A stretch of DNA of 64,000 bases from Arenibacter sp. F26102 (GTDB taxonomy: Bacteria > Bacteroidota > Bacteroidia > Flavobacteriales > Flavobacteriaceae), in NCBI RefSeq assembly GCF_023015865.1, contig NZ_JALKBC010000011.1, positions 124,001 through 188,000 on the forward strand, given 5' to 3'. This document shows, piece by piece, positions 63,582 to 64,000 of this stretch (position 1 is the first letter of the stretch; each line of letters starts with the position of its first letter). The notes under the pieces are model-generated. The model had not been told where the DNA came from. It saw only the letters and a list, made by a program, of their open reading frames with translations, and did no database searches. The translations under genes were made by a program, and so were the position numbers.

Positions 63582-64000
63582 ATTACGGACTTGCCATATT
63601 TAAATAAAAATAAGGACAAGGGTGTGTTTACTGGTTAAAATAAGAAAATATCAAGAGAAAGGAGAACTTATAACGGTGAGACAAACTAAAAGGAAGCTGA
63701 ACTGATCGATCACATTTTTGATCAGGACTATAAAGAGAGTGGTTTGGTGGTGACTTAATAACTCTTTATAGTGAACCTATTGAGGGATACCGATTTTTTA
63801 AAAATATTTTTTTGTAGTATTCGACAGTTGAATAAATTATCCTTGTAACCCGACTGATTAGTAAGTAGAACTTTAATGGTACCAACTATACAACAATAAG
63901 ACCCCGCACCAAATGGCTCAAAGGACTTACAACTCATTCCTTTGGGCCATTTCGTGTCGCAACCTTTGTTGCATAAACATACTTCAATCCTTTAATTTTA
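63582..64000. other. Spacer with a long hairpin at the window edge
   Basis: About 420 bases after the last gene. A short fragment near 63700 reads EAELIDHIFDQDYKESGLVVT but has no start. At 63911-63952 the arms AAATGGCTCAAAGGA and TCCTTTGGGCCATTT pair over 15 positions with one wobble, without a T run. No intact gene is seen. Confidence 0.45.

Noticed and set aside
63755-63937. A 60-codon minus-strand frame at the window end
   Set aside because: It starts within the long hairpin and has no similarity; probably chance.

Overview
The window looks like a chromosomal stretch of a marine Flavobacteriaceae-type Bacteroidota. The evidence is a SusC/SusD pair with an ECF sigma/FecR relay, T9SS-style C-terminal sorting, Bacteroidota-type lipoproteins, a TAnnTTTG promoter element, AT-rich spacers and a sulfatase. 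There are no rRNA or tRNA genes, no CRISPR array and no intact mobile element. Several decayed genes mark past turnover.

Layout. (1) 1-16 kb is mixed housekeeping and accessory genes, mostly on the minus strand: a xylose-isomerase-like TIM barrel, GNAT, SRPBCC, a YfcC carrier, a multiply broken methyltransferase pseudogene, katG (plus strand), a ferredoxin-NADP-type reductase, an aldo/keto reductase, a clan GH-A glycosidase, a di-haem peroxidase, a T9SS-exported purple-acid-type phosphatase and a TPR protein. (2) 16-24 kb holds a thioredoxin-reductase-like flavoprotein, a PD-(D/E)XK-like protein overlapping a zinc-ribbon protein, hydrolases, a PhoD-type phosphatase, AlkD and an integrase remnant. 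(3) 24-28 kb is a sulfonation block: a CHR-family anion transporter overlapping a PAPS sulfotransferase, facing overlapping cysC and cysQ. (4) 28-36.6 kb is an ECF sigma, FecR anti-sigma, STN-bearing SusC, SusD and an arylsulfotransferase-like lipoprotein. (5) 36.6-52 kb holds two loci that share a duplicated control region. Each copy has two 14-bp palindromes exactly 90 bp apart. One copy precedes a DUF4832 / unknown / DUF5107-TPR operon. The other lies between a divergent esterase plus Gfo/Idh operon and a LacI regulator, an Nramp-like transporter lacking the metal-ligand motifs, and nagB. (6) 52-64 kb has an ECF sigma remnant, a frameshifted hydrolase, a sulfatase, an AbgB-like amidohydrolase, a NagX/HGSNAT-like acyltransferase, and an exported set of Gfo/Idh oxidoreductase, haem lipoprotein and enolase-superfamily enzyme.

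How the genes may work together (inference). Region 3 could import sulfate, make PAPS, transfer the sulfuryl group and remove PAP. Region 4 is a cell-surface-signalled uptake system ending in a PAPS-independent sulfotransferase relative. Regions 5 and 6 look like glycan and amino-sugar use (NagB, NagX-like, sulfatase, esterases), with the LacI protein probably acting on both duplicated control regions. The most notable items are the duplicated paired-operator module, the ligand-less Nramp relative beside nagB, and the compact PAPS block beside an ASST-bearing SusCD locus.
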